Shown: positions 14,857 through 22,460 of the stretch, in pieces | Position numbering within the stretch: the stretch's first letter is position 1 | How the letters are laid out: every line of letters begins with the position of its first letter | Origin: Nonomuraea turcica | Lineage (GTDB): Bacteria > Actinomycetota > Actinomycetes > Streptosporangiales > Streptosporangiaceae | Length of the DNA stretch: 64,000 nucleotides | Assembly: GCF_030718205.1 (NCBI RefSeq) | Contig: NZ_JAUZQF010000043.1 | Location: 1 to 64,000 of the forward strand | Direction: 5' to 3' | Translations under genes and position numbers: made by a program | The notes under the pieces: generated by a model | Told to the model about the DNA's origin: nothing | Database searches by the model: none | Seen by the model: the letters and a program-made list of their open reading frames with translations, nothing else

Positions 14857-16041
14857 ATGCTGCCCGAACCCCCTGCAACCCCAGCGGCTTCCGACCTTCC
14901 GGACCTCGACCCTGTTCCTCTCCTGGCCCGGCTGACCGCCCTCGACTCCGTCAACCCCGACCTCGTACCCGGCGGGGCAGGCGAGAGCGCCATCGCCGAC
15001 TTCTGCGGCGCATGGCTTGCCGCCCACGGTTTCGAGGTGCACCGCGTGGAAGAGCGACCGGGGCGTCCCTCGCTCGTCGCCATCGTCCGCGGCACCGGCG
15101 GCGGCCGGTCACTCATGCTCAACGGCCACCTCGACACGGTCGGTCTCGCCGGCTACGAGGGCGACCCCCTCGACCCACAGATCCGCGACGGCAGGATGTT
15201 CGGCCGCGGCACCTTCGACATGAAGGGCGGCATCGCCGCCATGATGGTCGCCGCCGCACGCGCCACGGCAGGAGGTCCCCTGCGCGGCGACGTGATCGTC
15301 GCCTGCGTCGCCGACGAGGAGCACGCCAGCTCCGGCACCGAGGAAGTGCTGAAGTCCTTCACCGCCGACGCGGCGATCGTCACCGAGCCGAGCCATCTCG
15401 AGCTCACCCTCGCCCACAAGGGTTTTGCCTGGTTCGACATGGAGATCGAGGGCCGCGCCGCCCACGGTTCACGCCCCGAGCTCGGCATCGACGCCATCGT
15501 CCAGGCCGGTCACTTCCTGGTGGCGCTGGAGGGCTTGGGCCGACGCCTCGCACAGGGCACGGCTCACCCGCTGCTGGGCAGCGGCACCGTGCACGCCTCA
15601 GTCATCCGCGGAGGCCAGGAGCCCTCCACCTACCCGGCGTACTGCCGCATCACCCTCGAACGGCGCACCATCCCCGGCGAGAGCGCCGACAGTGTGGAAC
15701 GAGAGCTGACTGCCGTACTCGACCACCTTGCCGCCACTGTTGCCGACTTCCAGTACCGGCTGACCCGCGGCCTGTATCGCGAGCCCTTCGAGGCCGACCC
15801 GAAGTCCCCGATCGCCCGAACCCTGGCCCACCACGCCGAAAAGGTGCTCGGGCACCCGCCCGTGGTGCGCGCCGAGCCGTTCTGGACCGACTGCGCCCTG
15901 CTGGATCGCGCCGGCATCCCCTGCCTGCTCTTCGGCGTCGACGGCGCTGGAGCCCACGCGGCCACCGAATACGTCGACCTCACCTCGCTGGACCGCCTCA
16001 CCAGCATCCTCACCGACACCATCATGGATTTCTGTTCCTGA
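14857..16041 (+). CDS. M20-family metallopeptidase/deacylase (ArgE/DapE/YgeY type)
   Basis: A 394-residue di-zinc hydrolase. Metal ligands are in LMLNGHLDTVG (His, then Asp of HLD), GRGTFDMKGGIAA (Asp), ADEEHASSGTE (catalytic Glu then ligand Glu), TEPSH and a C-terminal GAHAATEYVDL (His). A lid/dimerisation domain interrupts the catalytic domain from about residue 190, beginning HKGFAWFDMEIEGRAAHGSR. The family removes acyl or aminoacyl groups from amino acids. ATG 14857 follows a GGAGAAGG site. Its position beside an ammonia-lyase-like gene and a LysR remnant suggests deacylation of a non-protein amino acid before deamination; the substrate is unknown. Confidence 0.88.
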   Translation: MLPEPPATPAASDLPDLDPVPLLARLTALDSVNPDLVPGGAGESAIADFCGAWLAAHGFEVHRVEERPGRPSLVAIVRGTGGGRSLMLNGHLDTVGLAGYEGDPLDPQIRDGRMFGRGTFDMKGGIAAMMVAAARATAGGPLRGDVIVACVADEEHASSGTEEVLKSFTADAAIVTEPSHLELTLAHKGFAWFDMEIEGRAAHGSRPELGIDAIVQAGHFLVALEGLGRRLAQGTAHPLLGSGTVHASVIRGGQEPSTYPAYCRITLERRTIPGESADSVERELTAVLDHLAATVADFQYRLTRGLYREPFEADPKSPIARTLAHHAEKVLGHPPVVRAEPFWTDCALLDRAGIPCLLFGVDGAGAHAATEYVDLTSLDRLTSILTDTIMDFCS

Positions 16042-16299
16042 GCCGCAGGGGCCCTGCCCCGAGTCCGTGCGGAAGGACAATCACGTGCAGTGCCGCATCG
16101 GCGACAGAAACAGCGTTCTATCCGTCGCTGGCCTTCACCCGCCACCCGGACGACGTCAAGGTCACCGTCACGTTCGAGTGGTCGAACGGGGAGCGCGGTC
16201 AGCGGTGCGGCACATGTCGCGCTGGAGGGCCTGCTCCTTGAACGACATAACCAGGGACAGGCACTGCTTTGCTGGCCCCGTGGAGGCGGTTCCTGGTAG
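16042..16299. other. Gap with a short protein-like scrap
   Basis: A plus-strand frame at about 16098-16190 reads AFYPSLAFTRHPDDVKVTV and TFEWSNGERG without a start or a continuation, so it may be a relic of a lost gene. I see nothing else in this 258-bp interval. Confidence 0.25.
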
Positions 16300-16680
16300 T
16301 CAGAGCTGGGAGTTGGGTGGCAGAGCGAAGGGGTCTTCGGGGAGGAAGCAGCCATAATCCTGCAGCGGCCTTTGGTCCCCGAGTATGATCCGCTGAAGTT
16401 CGCCGGCGGGGGAGAGACCGTCCGGGCGGTCCAGGACGCGTTGGCCCGGCTGCGGCTCGCCATGGCCGCATCTGATCATTGTCTCCGGTGCATCGGCCGC
16501 TAGCCGACCGAAGTGGTCCAGCAGAACGTGTACCGCGTCGTACACGTCGCGGACGTTTTCGGCCGCGCTTTCCCGACTGGCCTCGGGGTAGAGATCATGG
16601 TACGCCGCGCGGGCCGACGCCAGGAAACGCTCCGGATCTACGATCACCACGTCCCGACGGGTGCGGACGCTGATCGTCAT
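16300..16680 (-). CDS. Conserved-looking hypothetical protein
   Basis: A 126-residue soluble, acidic protein beginning MTISVRTRRDVVIVDPERFL, with helices around AAYHDLYPEASRESAAENVRD and VHVLLDHFGRLAAD. No membrane segment, signal peptide or known catalytic motif. The ATG at 16680 is chosen because the preceding in-frame residues are low-complexity and lack a ribosome site. Codon use has the strong third-position GC of the host. It lies downstream of two other small minus-strand genes (16901-17724) but 220 bp separate them. I do not recognise the family. Confidence 0.55.
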   Translation of the reverse strand: MTISVRTRRDVVIVDPERFLASARAAYHDLYPEASRESAAENVRDVYDAVHVLLDHFGRLAADAPETMIRCGHGEPQPGQRVLDRPDGLSPAGELQRIILGDQRPLQDYGCFLPEDPFALPPNSQL

Positions 16681-16900
16681 TCCCGCCGTTGGAACCGTCT
16701 GCTCATCCACCGTCTGAAGGTAGCTCACCAGCCAATCGTCGTGCCGACCGGACCTGCCCCCGCACAACCGGGCGGTTGACGGCAACGCTGACGGCAACGT
16801 CGGCCACAAAGCTCATACGCAGAGCACACCGCGGACGGCCGGCTGACTCCTGGTGCAGCTGGGGAGCAGGGTGATTGCTACACCTGAAAAACGGACGGTC

Positions 16901-17350
16901 CTATGACGCCTCCACTGCCAAGCGGACACAGGCGGGGCAGGCCCAAGCTGCCCCTGGCGCGAACGGCAACGGCCATCCGCAGATCGGCAGCGGATGTGCT
17001 GGCTCGCCACAGAGGCTCGTTCCGCTGTCACCTTGTACAGCATGCTGAACGGCGCCTCGTTCCAGGCCGGATAGCCCCAGCCGGTAGCCGTCTTCGACAT
17101 TCACCGGCCCCGCATCCACGGTGTAGACCAGCAGGTCATCCCAGTGGATGGGCCAGCGTCGTGCTCCGCGCAGCAGTCCGCCGGGCTCGCCGTCAAGTTC
17201 CACGAGCGCCAGCGTGCCATTACGAAGGATGCCCACCACCGTGCCGCGCTGTCCAAGGAGCCATGATGCGAACGCCCGTGTCCTGGCTGGGCTATGGAGC
17301 ATATCCACGATCTTGACTCGGCTGCCGACGGTGCTCCCAGCCGTCGTCAT
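16901..17350 (-). CDS. Hypothetical protein, coupled to upstream small gene
   Basis: A 149-residue protein with an SH3-like or small beta-barrel look in its first half (VGSRVKIVDM, LGQRGTVVGILRNGTLALVELDGEPGG, RWPIHWDDLLVYTV) and a cysteine-bearing tail (SLCGEP, ICGWPLP, WACPACVRLAVEAS) where CPAC could take part in metal binding. The ATG at 17350 overlaps the upstream stop as ATGA, so translation is coupled. I do not recognise the family. The pair is divergent from the HTH-UTRA regulator gene. Confidence 0.65.
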   Translation of the reverse strand: MTTAGSTVGSRVKIVDMLHSPARTRAFASWLLGQRGTVVGILRNGTLALVELDGEPGGLLRGARRWPIHWDDLLVYTVDAGPVNVEDGYRLGLSGLERGAVQHAVQGDSGTSLCGEPAHPLPICGWPLPFAPGAAWACPACVRLAVEAS

Positions 17351-17724
17351 GGCGCGTTCTCCTCCAGGGGGGCGCTGGCGGCGTGTCCCAGGTCGCCGAT
17401 CGCCTGGGAGAGTGGGTGGTTGGCGCGTAGATCGGCGTACCGGAAGGCGATGCGGCGTGCGGCTCGTTCGGGTTCGATGGCCGGGTGCCAGGCGTAGACG
17501 GCACGCTTGCGTTCGGGGTCCCAGCCGGTGCGCCACCAGAACCGGTCGCCGTCGCACCAGACCGCCAGCCCTACCCAGACCGACACCAGGGCGAGGTCGT
17601 ACCCCGTGTGGATGTCTGCTTGTATGCCGTACTCGGTCTGGAGGGTCTGGCGCAGGAGATCTGCGGACAGCATGGCTTGCGTTTTCTTGCCGTTCCTGGG
17701 CACGGCGATAATCTGGTCCTGCAT
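17347..17724 (-). CDS. Hypothetical protein upstream of the UTRA-linked pair
   Basis: A 125-residue protein with Trp/Tyr-rich core (VSVWVGLAVWCDGDRFWWRTG; VYAWHPAIEPERAARRIAFRY), probably a small soluble fold. ATG 17724 starts about 200 bp from the divergent regulator gene, and two TAGGGGGGCTAAAGT repeats lie between them. It ends in an ATGA overlap with the next gene. Related small proteins are common next to HTH regulators in Streptosporangiales, from memory; function unknown. Confidence 0.65.
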   Translation of the reverse strand: MQDQIIAVPRNGKKTQAMLSADLLRQTLQTEYGIQADIHTGYDLALVSVWVGLAVWCDGDRFWWRTGWDPERKRAVYAWHPAIEPERAARRIAFRYADLRANHPLSQAIGDLGHAASAPLEENAP

Positions 17725-17824
17725 CGTTGACGCCCCAAGCTCTCGATGCTTCGGACCCCCGTCTGCGGGTGGTGTTGCAGCACCGTTTGTCCCGTAGGTG
17801 GGGGTCTACTCAAGGCCCCGGGTT

Positions 17825-17839
17825 TAGGGGGGCTAAAGT
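17825..17839 (+). promoter_or_regulatory. Direct repeat 1, TAGGGGGGCTAAAGT
   Basis: A 15-bp sequence repeated exactly at 17871-17885, 46 bp downstream, in the divergent promoter between the hypothetical pair and the HTH-UTRA gene. Spacing and exact identity suggest regulator binding sites, probably for the adjacent regulator. Confidence 0.6.
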
Positions 17840-17870
17840 CGAGAGTAGAGCCCTGACCAGGCCCTCGCAA

Positions 17871-17885
17871 TAGGGGGGCTAAAGT
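17871..17885 (+). promoter_or_regulatory. Direct repeat 2, TAGGGGGGCTAAAGT
   Basis: Exact second copy of the 15-bp element, 37 bp upstream of the regulator's ATG. Together the copies cover the expected promoter of the regulator gene. Confidence 0.6.
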
Positions 17886-17921
17886 GCGCCGAATGTCGGT
17901 CCCTGAGGAGGCAACGCCCGG

Positions 17922-18728
17922 ATGGACTTGAAGACGCTGAGAGAAGTCGCGCAGGTCAGCGATCCCGTGGAACGAGCCCGCATGCTCAGCCGACTCATGA
18001 CCGAGGAACAAGGGTTGGTCACCGAGGCGGCCAAGATGCGGCGGCAGGCCATCGCGGAGGCGCGGGAGTCCGGGATGAGCCTGGAGGAAATCGCCGGGCG
18101 GCTGGGGGTCTCGCCTGGGCGCATCTCGCAGATGAGAAAGGGGCCCACGGCTCGCGCGCCGGAAGGCCCCGCCTCGCCGGCCCCTCGCGTGCTGGTGCAG
18201 CGGGCCTTGCCGACCGAGCCCGCCGTCAGGGGCTCCAAGTCCCTGTTCCTGGCGGAAGCGGAACGACAAGGGCTCAAAGCTGATCGCCGGATGCTCTACG
18301 TCGGTCTGGAACCCGCCAGCGATCACGTTGCGGCCTGCCTGCGCGTCGAGCCCAGTACGGACATCGTGGCCCGGCGCAAGATGATGACTGCGAACGACGT
18401 GCCCGTACGCATCGCGACGAGCTACTTCCGCGCCGACCTGTTCGGCGACACCAGGCTCGCCGAGCCGGAGTTCGTCAAGCCGTCGCTTCAGTCCGCGTTG
18501 ATCGCCCTTGGCTACTCGTTCGGTCACGCGGAGGAGAGCCTGACCGCTCGGCCGCCGACAGCCTTCGAGCGTGAGACGTTGGAACTCGAGCCCGGAGAGT
18601 GGATCGTCCAAGTGCTCCGGGCGAGCTATTCCACCGAGGACACGCCTATTCATGTCCTTGAGACGATCTGCGCCGCGAACCGGCATATCTTCTCCATCGG
18701 CCAGGTCTCCGGGTACGACGAATTCTGA
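17922..18728 (+). CDS. HTH regulator with C-terminal UTRA-like effector domain
   Basis: A 268-residue protein. Residues about 35-72 form a helix-turn-helix with a leading helix (AKMRRQAIAEARESGMSLEE then IAGRLGVSPGRISQMRKG), closer to sigma-region-4 or Xre-like HTH than to the GntR winged helix. Residues about 100-268 resemble a UTRA ligand-binding domain (VPVRIATSYFRADLF; TAFERETLELEPGEWIVQVLRASYS; DTPIHVLETICAANRHIF). UTRA is normally fused to GntR-type DNA-binding domains, so this pairing is less usual. GAGGAGG lies about 12 nt before ATG 17922. It probably binds the paired 15-bp repeats upstream; ligand unknown. Confidence 0.75.
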   Translation: MDLKTLREVAQVSDPVERARMLSRLMTEEQGLVTEAAKMRRQAIAEARESGMSLEEIAGRLGVSPGRISQMRKGPTARAPEGPASPAPRVLVQRALPTEPAVRGSKSLFLAEAERQGLKADRRMLYVGLEPASDHVAACLRVEPSTDIVARRKMMTANDVPVRIATSYFRADLFGDTRLAEPEFVKPSLQSALIALGYSFGHAEESLTARPPTAFERETLELEPGEWIVQVLRASYSTEDTPIHVLETICAANRHIFSIGQVSGYDEF

Positions 18729-19291
18729 GTGACGAACTGAGTGGCAATCGCGCCGGACGACCTTGGACCCTGAAGGACCGGCAAGGACTATAACCCCAGG
18801 TGGGGCGGGTTTCGGCCGTGATCCCATCCCCACGTGATGCGCGGGGGGTCAGTAGGTGGTGCACAACCACACCTTTGGAGACCGCAATGCGCGTGGCGTC
18901 CACAGCTAGGACATCGGCGTTATTGACTGTGTCGAGTCGTTGTCGCGGTGTGCGAGTCACGCTTAGGTTACATCGGCCCTGAGAGCATTGCCTTATCCCG
19001 GCAATCCTGTTACTGGGCGGGATTCATCCACTAGTTGCTGGTTTCGTAGCCCCGAGTGGAGAGATCACGACATCTGGACGAGATGCCTGCTGATGCTTGT
19101 CGTCGCACGAATGGTGGCACCCGTGATCGTGACCGCCACAGGATCGCACGATGGGAATCGCGATATGCGGGTCTTCGGCGACTTCCGCGGCGCGGCGCTG
19201 ATCCCCTACGGATCTCTGGTCGAGCCGGTCTTCTCGGTGTATAGAAGCATGTGCGGGATTCCTTCTCTGCGGCGGGAGGAAGGGCGAGGGT
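18729..19291. other. 563-bp gap upstream of the defence operon
   Basis: I find no gene with family features here. Open frames on both strands are short and lack ribosome sites. The base composition is lower in GC than the surroundings (many A/T-ended codons would result), matching the operon that follows and suggesting that imported DNA begins about here. The promoter of the TIR/macro operon must lie in the last part; a GGAGGAAGG ribosome site is at 19276-19284. Confidence 0.5.
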
Positions 19292-20821
19292 ATGCGATGT
19301 CTCGTTTGCGATGCTTCAACGACGGATATGGATATCTGTGCCGAATGTTCGCTAAACGGACATGGCTCGCTCGGCTTGGACGGCGTTCCTCCGCATGTGG
19401 TGGATGTTGAAAAAGCGGACAGTCAGGTGACAAGGCATCTGTGTTGCGCCGCGCAGTCAGATGAATGGTTCGCACAGAAGCTTACGTCCAACATTATTCG
19501 GCAGCCGCGCCGAGGGGTGGCGAAGTCGCCGGGAGTCGATATCGTGGCGGTGCTCCGGCACGCGTGTGCCGCACGGAGGCGCCGGGCGTTGCGCGACACC
19601 GTGCTCACGGTCGTCAACCTCCCGGCGATCTTGCTAGCACTCGGAGCGATTTTTGCTGCGGTCATCAGTTTCTCGCTCGCGCCCCTCCGGGTGCTCTTAC
19701 CGGTGCTGGGCGTGTCCATGGCGGTTTCGTCGGTTACCACCTTCTTCTTCAAGCTCTCCTACAATCATGCGATCACCGGTCCGCTGAGCCGTCGACACTT
19801 CTCTGCAGTCGAGGCGCCGGTGCCGCGCAATTCCCTGCTGAGAGCGCGCATAGCGGAGATCGACAAGCAGACGCACGGGAACATCACAATTTATCGAGGG
19901 TTCAAACCCTTTCGCGGATACGGGAAGGTCATCGGGGGCTGGTCCTTCGCAATAGACATCACGAAGCCGCGCGAGTACAGCGGGGAATGCTCCCGTTTCG
20001 AAGTCCACGAGATACGCGATCACGTGAAGCGTCAGGTGGAAGCTCTCGAGTGGCTGGGCCTCAGGGTCGAGGAGCGGATCTTCGTCAGCGGTCGCGACGT
20101 CTGGGACGGCCGGGTCTTCATCGGCCAGGACGGCAGGCCGCAAGCGACGATCGAGGGCCGGGAACTACGCAAATTACTGCTGGAGCCGGACAACCGGGCG
20201 CGGCCGTACACGGTAATCCGGCTGCTTGGGTGGGACGGCGAGCTCGCTCTGACGATCTTCCTGCGCTTCGTGATCGTCAAGCGCAATCTGTTCATCGAGG
20301 CAAGCCATTCGATCCTCACGCCGTTGCGCGACTCCTTCCGAGGACACGATCAAGTCAAACGGGTGGCGGGATGGTGGGGTCATCTCGGGTTGGGACTGCG
20401 TTCGATCAGGCTGTTCAGCAGGCCGATGTCGGCCTTTGCCCACTGGGCCGAACGGCGGGATGACAGGCGCGCGCTCATGGAATTGGCTGATCGTTTCGAA
20501 GACCCTCACTTCGACCACGGCGTCTTCTTCAGTGCCCGCGAATGGGCCAGTGACGAGCGCTATCAACGGTATTTCCAGAAGCTGGACAGCGAGATGTACA
20601 CGAAGGTCGTCGAACAGCGCATATTTGATGCGCTCGTGGAGTTCCTGGATAAGCACAACATCGATACAGGCGAACTCGTGCAGCGGCAGACCACGATTCT
20701 CAACAACGGTGTGATGGTGACCGGTAACGGTTCCATCAACGCGCAGAACGTCGCAGGCGGAACGGGGGCGCACGCCGGCCCTGGCGAGCAGAAAGGCGGA
20801 GGGAAGCAGAGTGGGACATAA
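19292..20821 (+). CDS. Two-TM protein with zinc-ribbon N-terminus and C-terminal amyloid-signal-like motif
   Basis: A 509-residue protein. N-terminal CxxC-x9-CxxC (C3, C6, C16, C19) could bind zinc. Two membrane helices lie at about 105-129 and 133-155. The block NITIYRGFKPFRGYG (197-211) with GGWSFAIDI marks a widespread uncharacterised actinobacterial domain. Residues 471-496 form a Gly/Asn-rich tail motif (NNGV, then NAQNVAGG and GAHAG) almost repeated at the N-terminus of the next protein. The stop overlaps the next start by 11 bp. ATG 19292 follows a strong ribosome site. As the membrane partner of a TIR and a macro protein it is a candidate effector or sensor in an anti-phage system; this is inference from context. 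Codon use is less GC-biased than its neighbours, suggesting transfer. Confidence 0.75.
   Translation: MRCLVCDASTTDMDICAECSLNGHGSLGLDGVPPHVVDVEKADSQVTRHLCCAAQSDEWFAQKLTSNIIRQPRRGVAKSPGVDIVAVLRHACAARRRRALRDTVLTVVNLPAILLALGAIFAAVISFSLAPLRVLLPVLGVSMAVSSVTTFFFKLSYNHAITGPLSRRHFSAVEAPVPRNSLLRARIAEIDKQTHGNITIYRGFKPFRGYGKVIGGWSFAIDITKPREYSGECSRFEVHEIRDHVKRQVEALEWLGLRVEERIFVSGRDVWDGRVFIGQDGRPQATIEGRELRKLLLEPDNRARPYTVIRLLGWDGELALTIFLRFVIVKRNLFIEASHSILTPLRDSFRGHDQVKRVAGWWGHLGLGLRSIRLFSRPMSAFAHWAERRDDRRALMELADRFEDPHFDHGVFFSAREWASDERYQRYFQKLDSEMYTKVVEQRIFDALVEFLDKHNIDTGELVQRQTTILNNGVMVTGNGSINAQNVAGGTGAHAGPGEQKGGGKQSGT
20702..20779 (+). other. Shared Gly/Asn-rich motif, copy at C-terminus of first defence protein
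   Basis: Encodes residues 471-496 of the 509-residue protein. Pattern: N-x-G-V-x-V-T-G-N-G-S-I, then NAQNVAGGTGAHAG. The DNA copies differ at synonymous positions from the next gene's motif, so selection acts on the peptide rather than this being a recent duplication. Confidence 0.7.
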
Positions 20822-21482
20822 TTACGGGGTTCACATCAGCGGCGGCGAGGTCAACGCGCAGAACATCGCGGGCGGTCCCGGCGCGCACGCGGGAAGCGGT
20901 GAACTTGGGGTGGCGGGCAGGTGGCGCGACGCCCAGAACCTCCAGGAGAAGGAAAGGAATGTCTTCGTCATCCACGGACGCGATGAGGAATTTAGAAAAC
21001 GCATTTTCGACCTCCTGCGCCGCATGGACCTGAACCCCCTGGAATGGGAGACGATGGTGCATGCCCTGGGCCATTCCAGTCCCTACCTCGGTGAGGTCCT
21101 GGACCAAGCGTTCACCATGATGCAAGCGGCCCTGGTCCTGATGACGCCGGATGACATGGTGCGGCTCCATCCCGACCTGGCGGAGGGCGAGCGGGATCGG
21201 GTGACGGAGTGCCAGCCACGCCCCAACGTGCTGTTCGAGGCAGGGATGGCATTCGCAAAGTGTCCGGAGCGCACCGTGATTCTTCATGCGGGGCACATGC
21301 GCGCCGTGTCGGACTTCGGCGGGCGCAACTACGTGACGTTCGACGGCTCCGTCCAGTGCGTCAACAAGCTTAAGCTGCGCCTGCAGACCGCAGGCTGTGC
21401 CGTACGAGAAACGGGTAGCGACTACCTAGATACTGAGCAGCTTCGCAACCTCGGCGCCTACCTTCGGCGCCCGCGCGGATGA
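20811..21482 (+). CDS. TIR-domain protein (CAP12/PCTIR-type), probable NADase/signal synthase
   Basis: A 223-residue protein. Residues 4-28 are the Gly/Asn-rich motif shared with the upstream protein (NYGVHISGGEVNAQN, then AGGPGAHAG). The TIR-like domain begins at 51 (VFVIHGRDEEF) and carries SSPYLGEVLDQAF, ALVLMTPDD, RPNVLFEAGMAFA with putative catalytic E143, and SDFGGRNYVTFDG. This branch of TIR domains, known from CBASS and related systems, cleaves NAD+ or converts it to signal molecules. GTG 20811 overlaps the upstream gene, and the stop overlaps the macro gene as ATGA, so all three are co-translated. With a TM-macro partner it would play the ThsB role of type II Thoeris, though its TIR subtype differs from what I recall of classical ThsB. 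Confidence 0.82.
   Translation: MGHNYGVHISGGEVNAQNIAGGPGAHAGSGELGVAGRWRDAQNLQEKERNVFVIHGRDEEFRKRIFDLLRRMDLNPLEWETMVHALGHSSPYLGEVLDQAFTMMQAALVLMTPDDMVRLHPDLAEGERDRVTECQPRPNVLFEAGMAFAKCPERTVILHAGHMRAVSDFGGRNYVTFDGSVQCVNKLKLRLQTAGCAVRETGSDYLDTEQLRNLGAYLRRPRG
20820..20894 (+). other. Shared Gly/Asn-rich motif, copy at N-terminus of TIR protein
   Basis: Encodes residues 4-28 of the TIR protein: N-Y-G-V-H-I-S-G-G-E-V, then NAQNIAGGPGAHAG. Adjacent genes with matching short Gly/Asn/Gln-rich motifs at facing termini is the known arrangement of bacterial amyloid signalling sequences (BASS). Confidence 0.7.
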
Positions 21483-22339
21483 ACGGTCTACGGCTTGTAG
21501 CCGGCACCTCGCGCGGCCGCTCGCTGGCAATCAGCCACATGCTCATCGCCTTTGGCCTGATCTCCGCAGTGGTGCAGTTCGCCGGTCAGGTGTTTGGGCT
21601 GAAGTTCAGCCAGCCCGGGCTGATCACGGGGGTGTCCCTGGGGTTCTGCGTTGTGTGGGGGTTCGCCCGCGCCTACCCGCGGAGGAGGATCGAACGCCAG
21701 TTCACGCACCCCGACCTGACCGTGATCATCAAGATTGGTGACCTGCTGGAAGAGAGGGCCGATTTGGTCGTGGGTTTCAGCGACACATTCGACACCGATG
21801 TCGGGGACAATGCGATCATCAACCGCTCAAGCCTGCAGGGTCAGCTACTGACCCGCATATACGGAGGCGACCGGTCACGGCTGGATGGGGAGCTGAGCAA
21901 GGCGCTGGCCTCTGTCACTCCGGCGAGTATGGAGACCAGGGCGACCAAGCCGAAAGGGAAGCTGAAGCGCTACCCCATCGGCACGGTAGCGCTGATCGGT
22001 CCGCCGGATCAGCGGATCTACTGCGTGGCCTACAGCCGAATGGGCAACGAGCTCACCGCGCACTCGTCGATGAACGACCTCTGGGTAAGCCTGGATCGGC
22101 TCTGGGAGGCGATTGCCGCCAGTGGGCAGCTGGGCAAAGTGGCGATCCCGATCATGGGAGCCGAGCTTGCCCGGATCTACGCACTCGACCGTGAGAATCT
22201 GCTCAAGGTGATCATCTTGTCGTTCATGGCGCGGTCGCGTGTGCAGGCCGTGTCCAGAGAGCTCATGGTCGTTATCCGGCCCCAGGAGGTCGACAAGGTC
22301 GACCTCCTGGAGATGCGGGCCTTCTTGGCCGCCCTCTGA
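21479..22339 (+). CDS. Membrane-anchored macro-domain protein (ThsA-like, type II Thoeris)
   Basis: A 286-residue protein with two N-terminal membrane helices (about 18-38 and 46-66) and a ThsA-type macro domain (formerly DUF6430) from about 77: VVGFSDTFDTD, IINRSSLQGQLLTR, KRYPIGTVALIG, then VAYSRMGNELTAHSSM with WVSLDRLWEAI, and KVAIPIMGAELARI. In type II Thoeris such a TM-macro protein senses an ADP-ribose-derived signal made by the TIR protein and then damages the membrane. The ATGA overlap with the TIR gene supports a shared system. A 29-bp perfect hairpin lies within its last codons (22282-22310). Biochemical ligand is not known for this branch. Confidence 0.8.
   Translation: MNGLRLVAGTSRGRSLAISHMLIAFGLISAVVQFAGQVFGLKFSQPGLITGVSLGFCVVWGFARAYPRRRIERQFTHPDLTVIIKIGDLLEERADLVVGFSDTFDTDVGDNAIINRSSLQGQLLTRIYGGDRSRLDGELSKALASVTPASMETRATKPKGKLKRYPIGTVALIGPPDQRIYCVAYSRMGNELTAHSSMNDLWVSLDRLWEAIAASGQLGKVAIPIMGAELARIYALDRENLLKVIILSFMARSRVQAVSRELMVVIRPQEVDKVDLLEMRAFLAAL
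22282..22310. terminator. Perfect 13-bp hairpin inside the 3' end of the macro gene
   Basis: CCAGGAGGTCGAC and GTCGACCTCCTGG pair perfectly around a 3-nt loop. It lies 30 bp before the stop codon, with no U-tract after it, so it is not a standard terminator; it could protect the 3' end of the mRNA or cap the operon, or be chance within a codon run. Confidence 0.3.
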
Positions 22340-22460
22340 AGAGCTGCGGGCCGTGATCCCGGCGTCCTCCAGCACCTTGGCCAGTCGCTGGCCCTCGCTT
22401 ATGCGGTGCTCGATCAGATCCACGCGGCCGATCGCGTGGGCCAGCGTGCGCGTCGAGGCT
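22340..22460 (-). pseudogene. Possible IS110-family transposase scrap
   Basis: The minus strand reads TLAHAIGRVDLIEHRISEG then QRLAKVLEDAGI, reminiscent of the central linker of IS110-family transposases, directly abutting the defence operon's 3' end. Only about 40 residues survive and no catalytic residue is present. Confidence 0.3.

Noticed and set aside
18646-18960. Minus-strand 104-residue frame upstream of the defence operon
   Set aside because: Composition is not protein-like, it overlaps the end of the UTRA gene antisense, and no ribosome site is visible.
19292-21482. CBASS interpretation of the TIR gene, since CAP12-type TIRs occur in CBASS
   Set aside because: No CD-NTase (cGAS-like) gene or STING domain is present; the TM-macro partner fits Thoeris-type signalling better.
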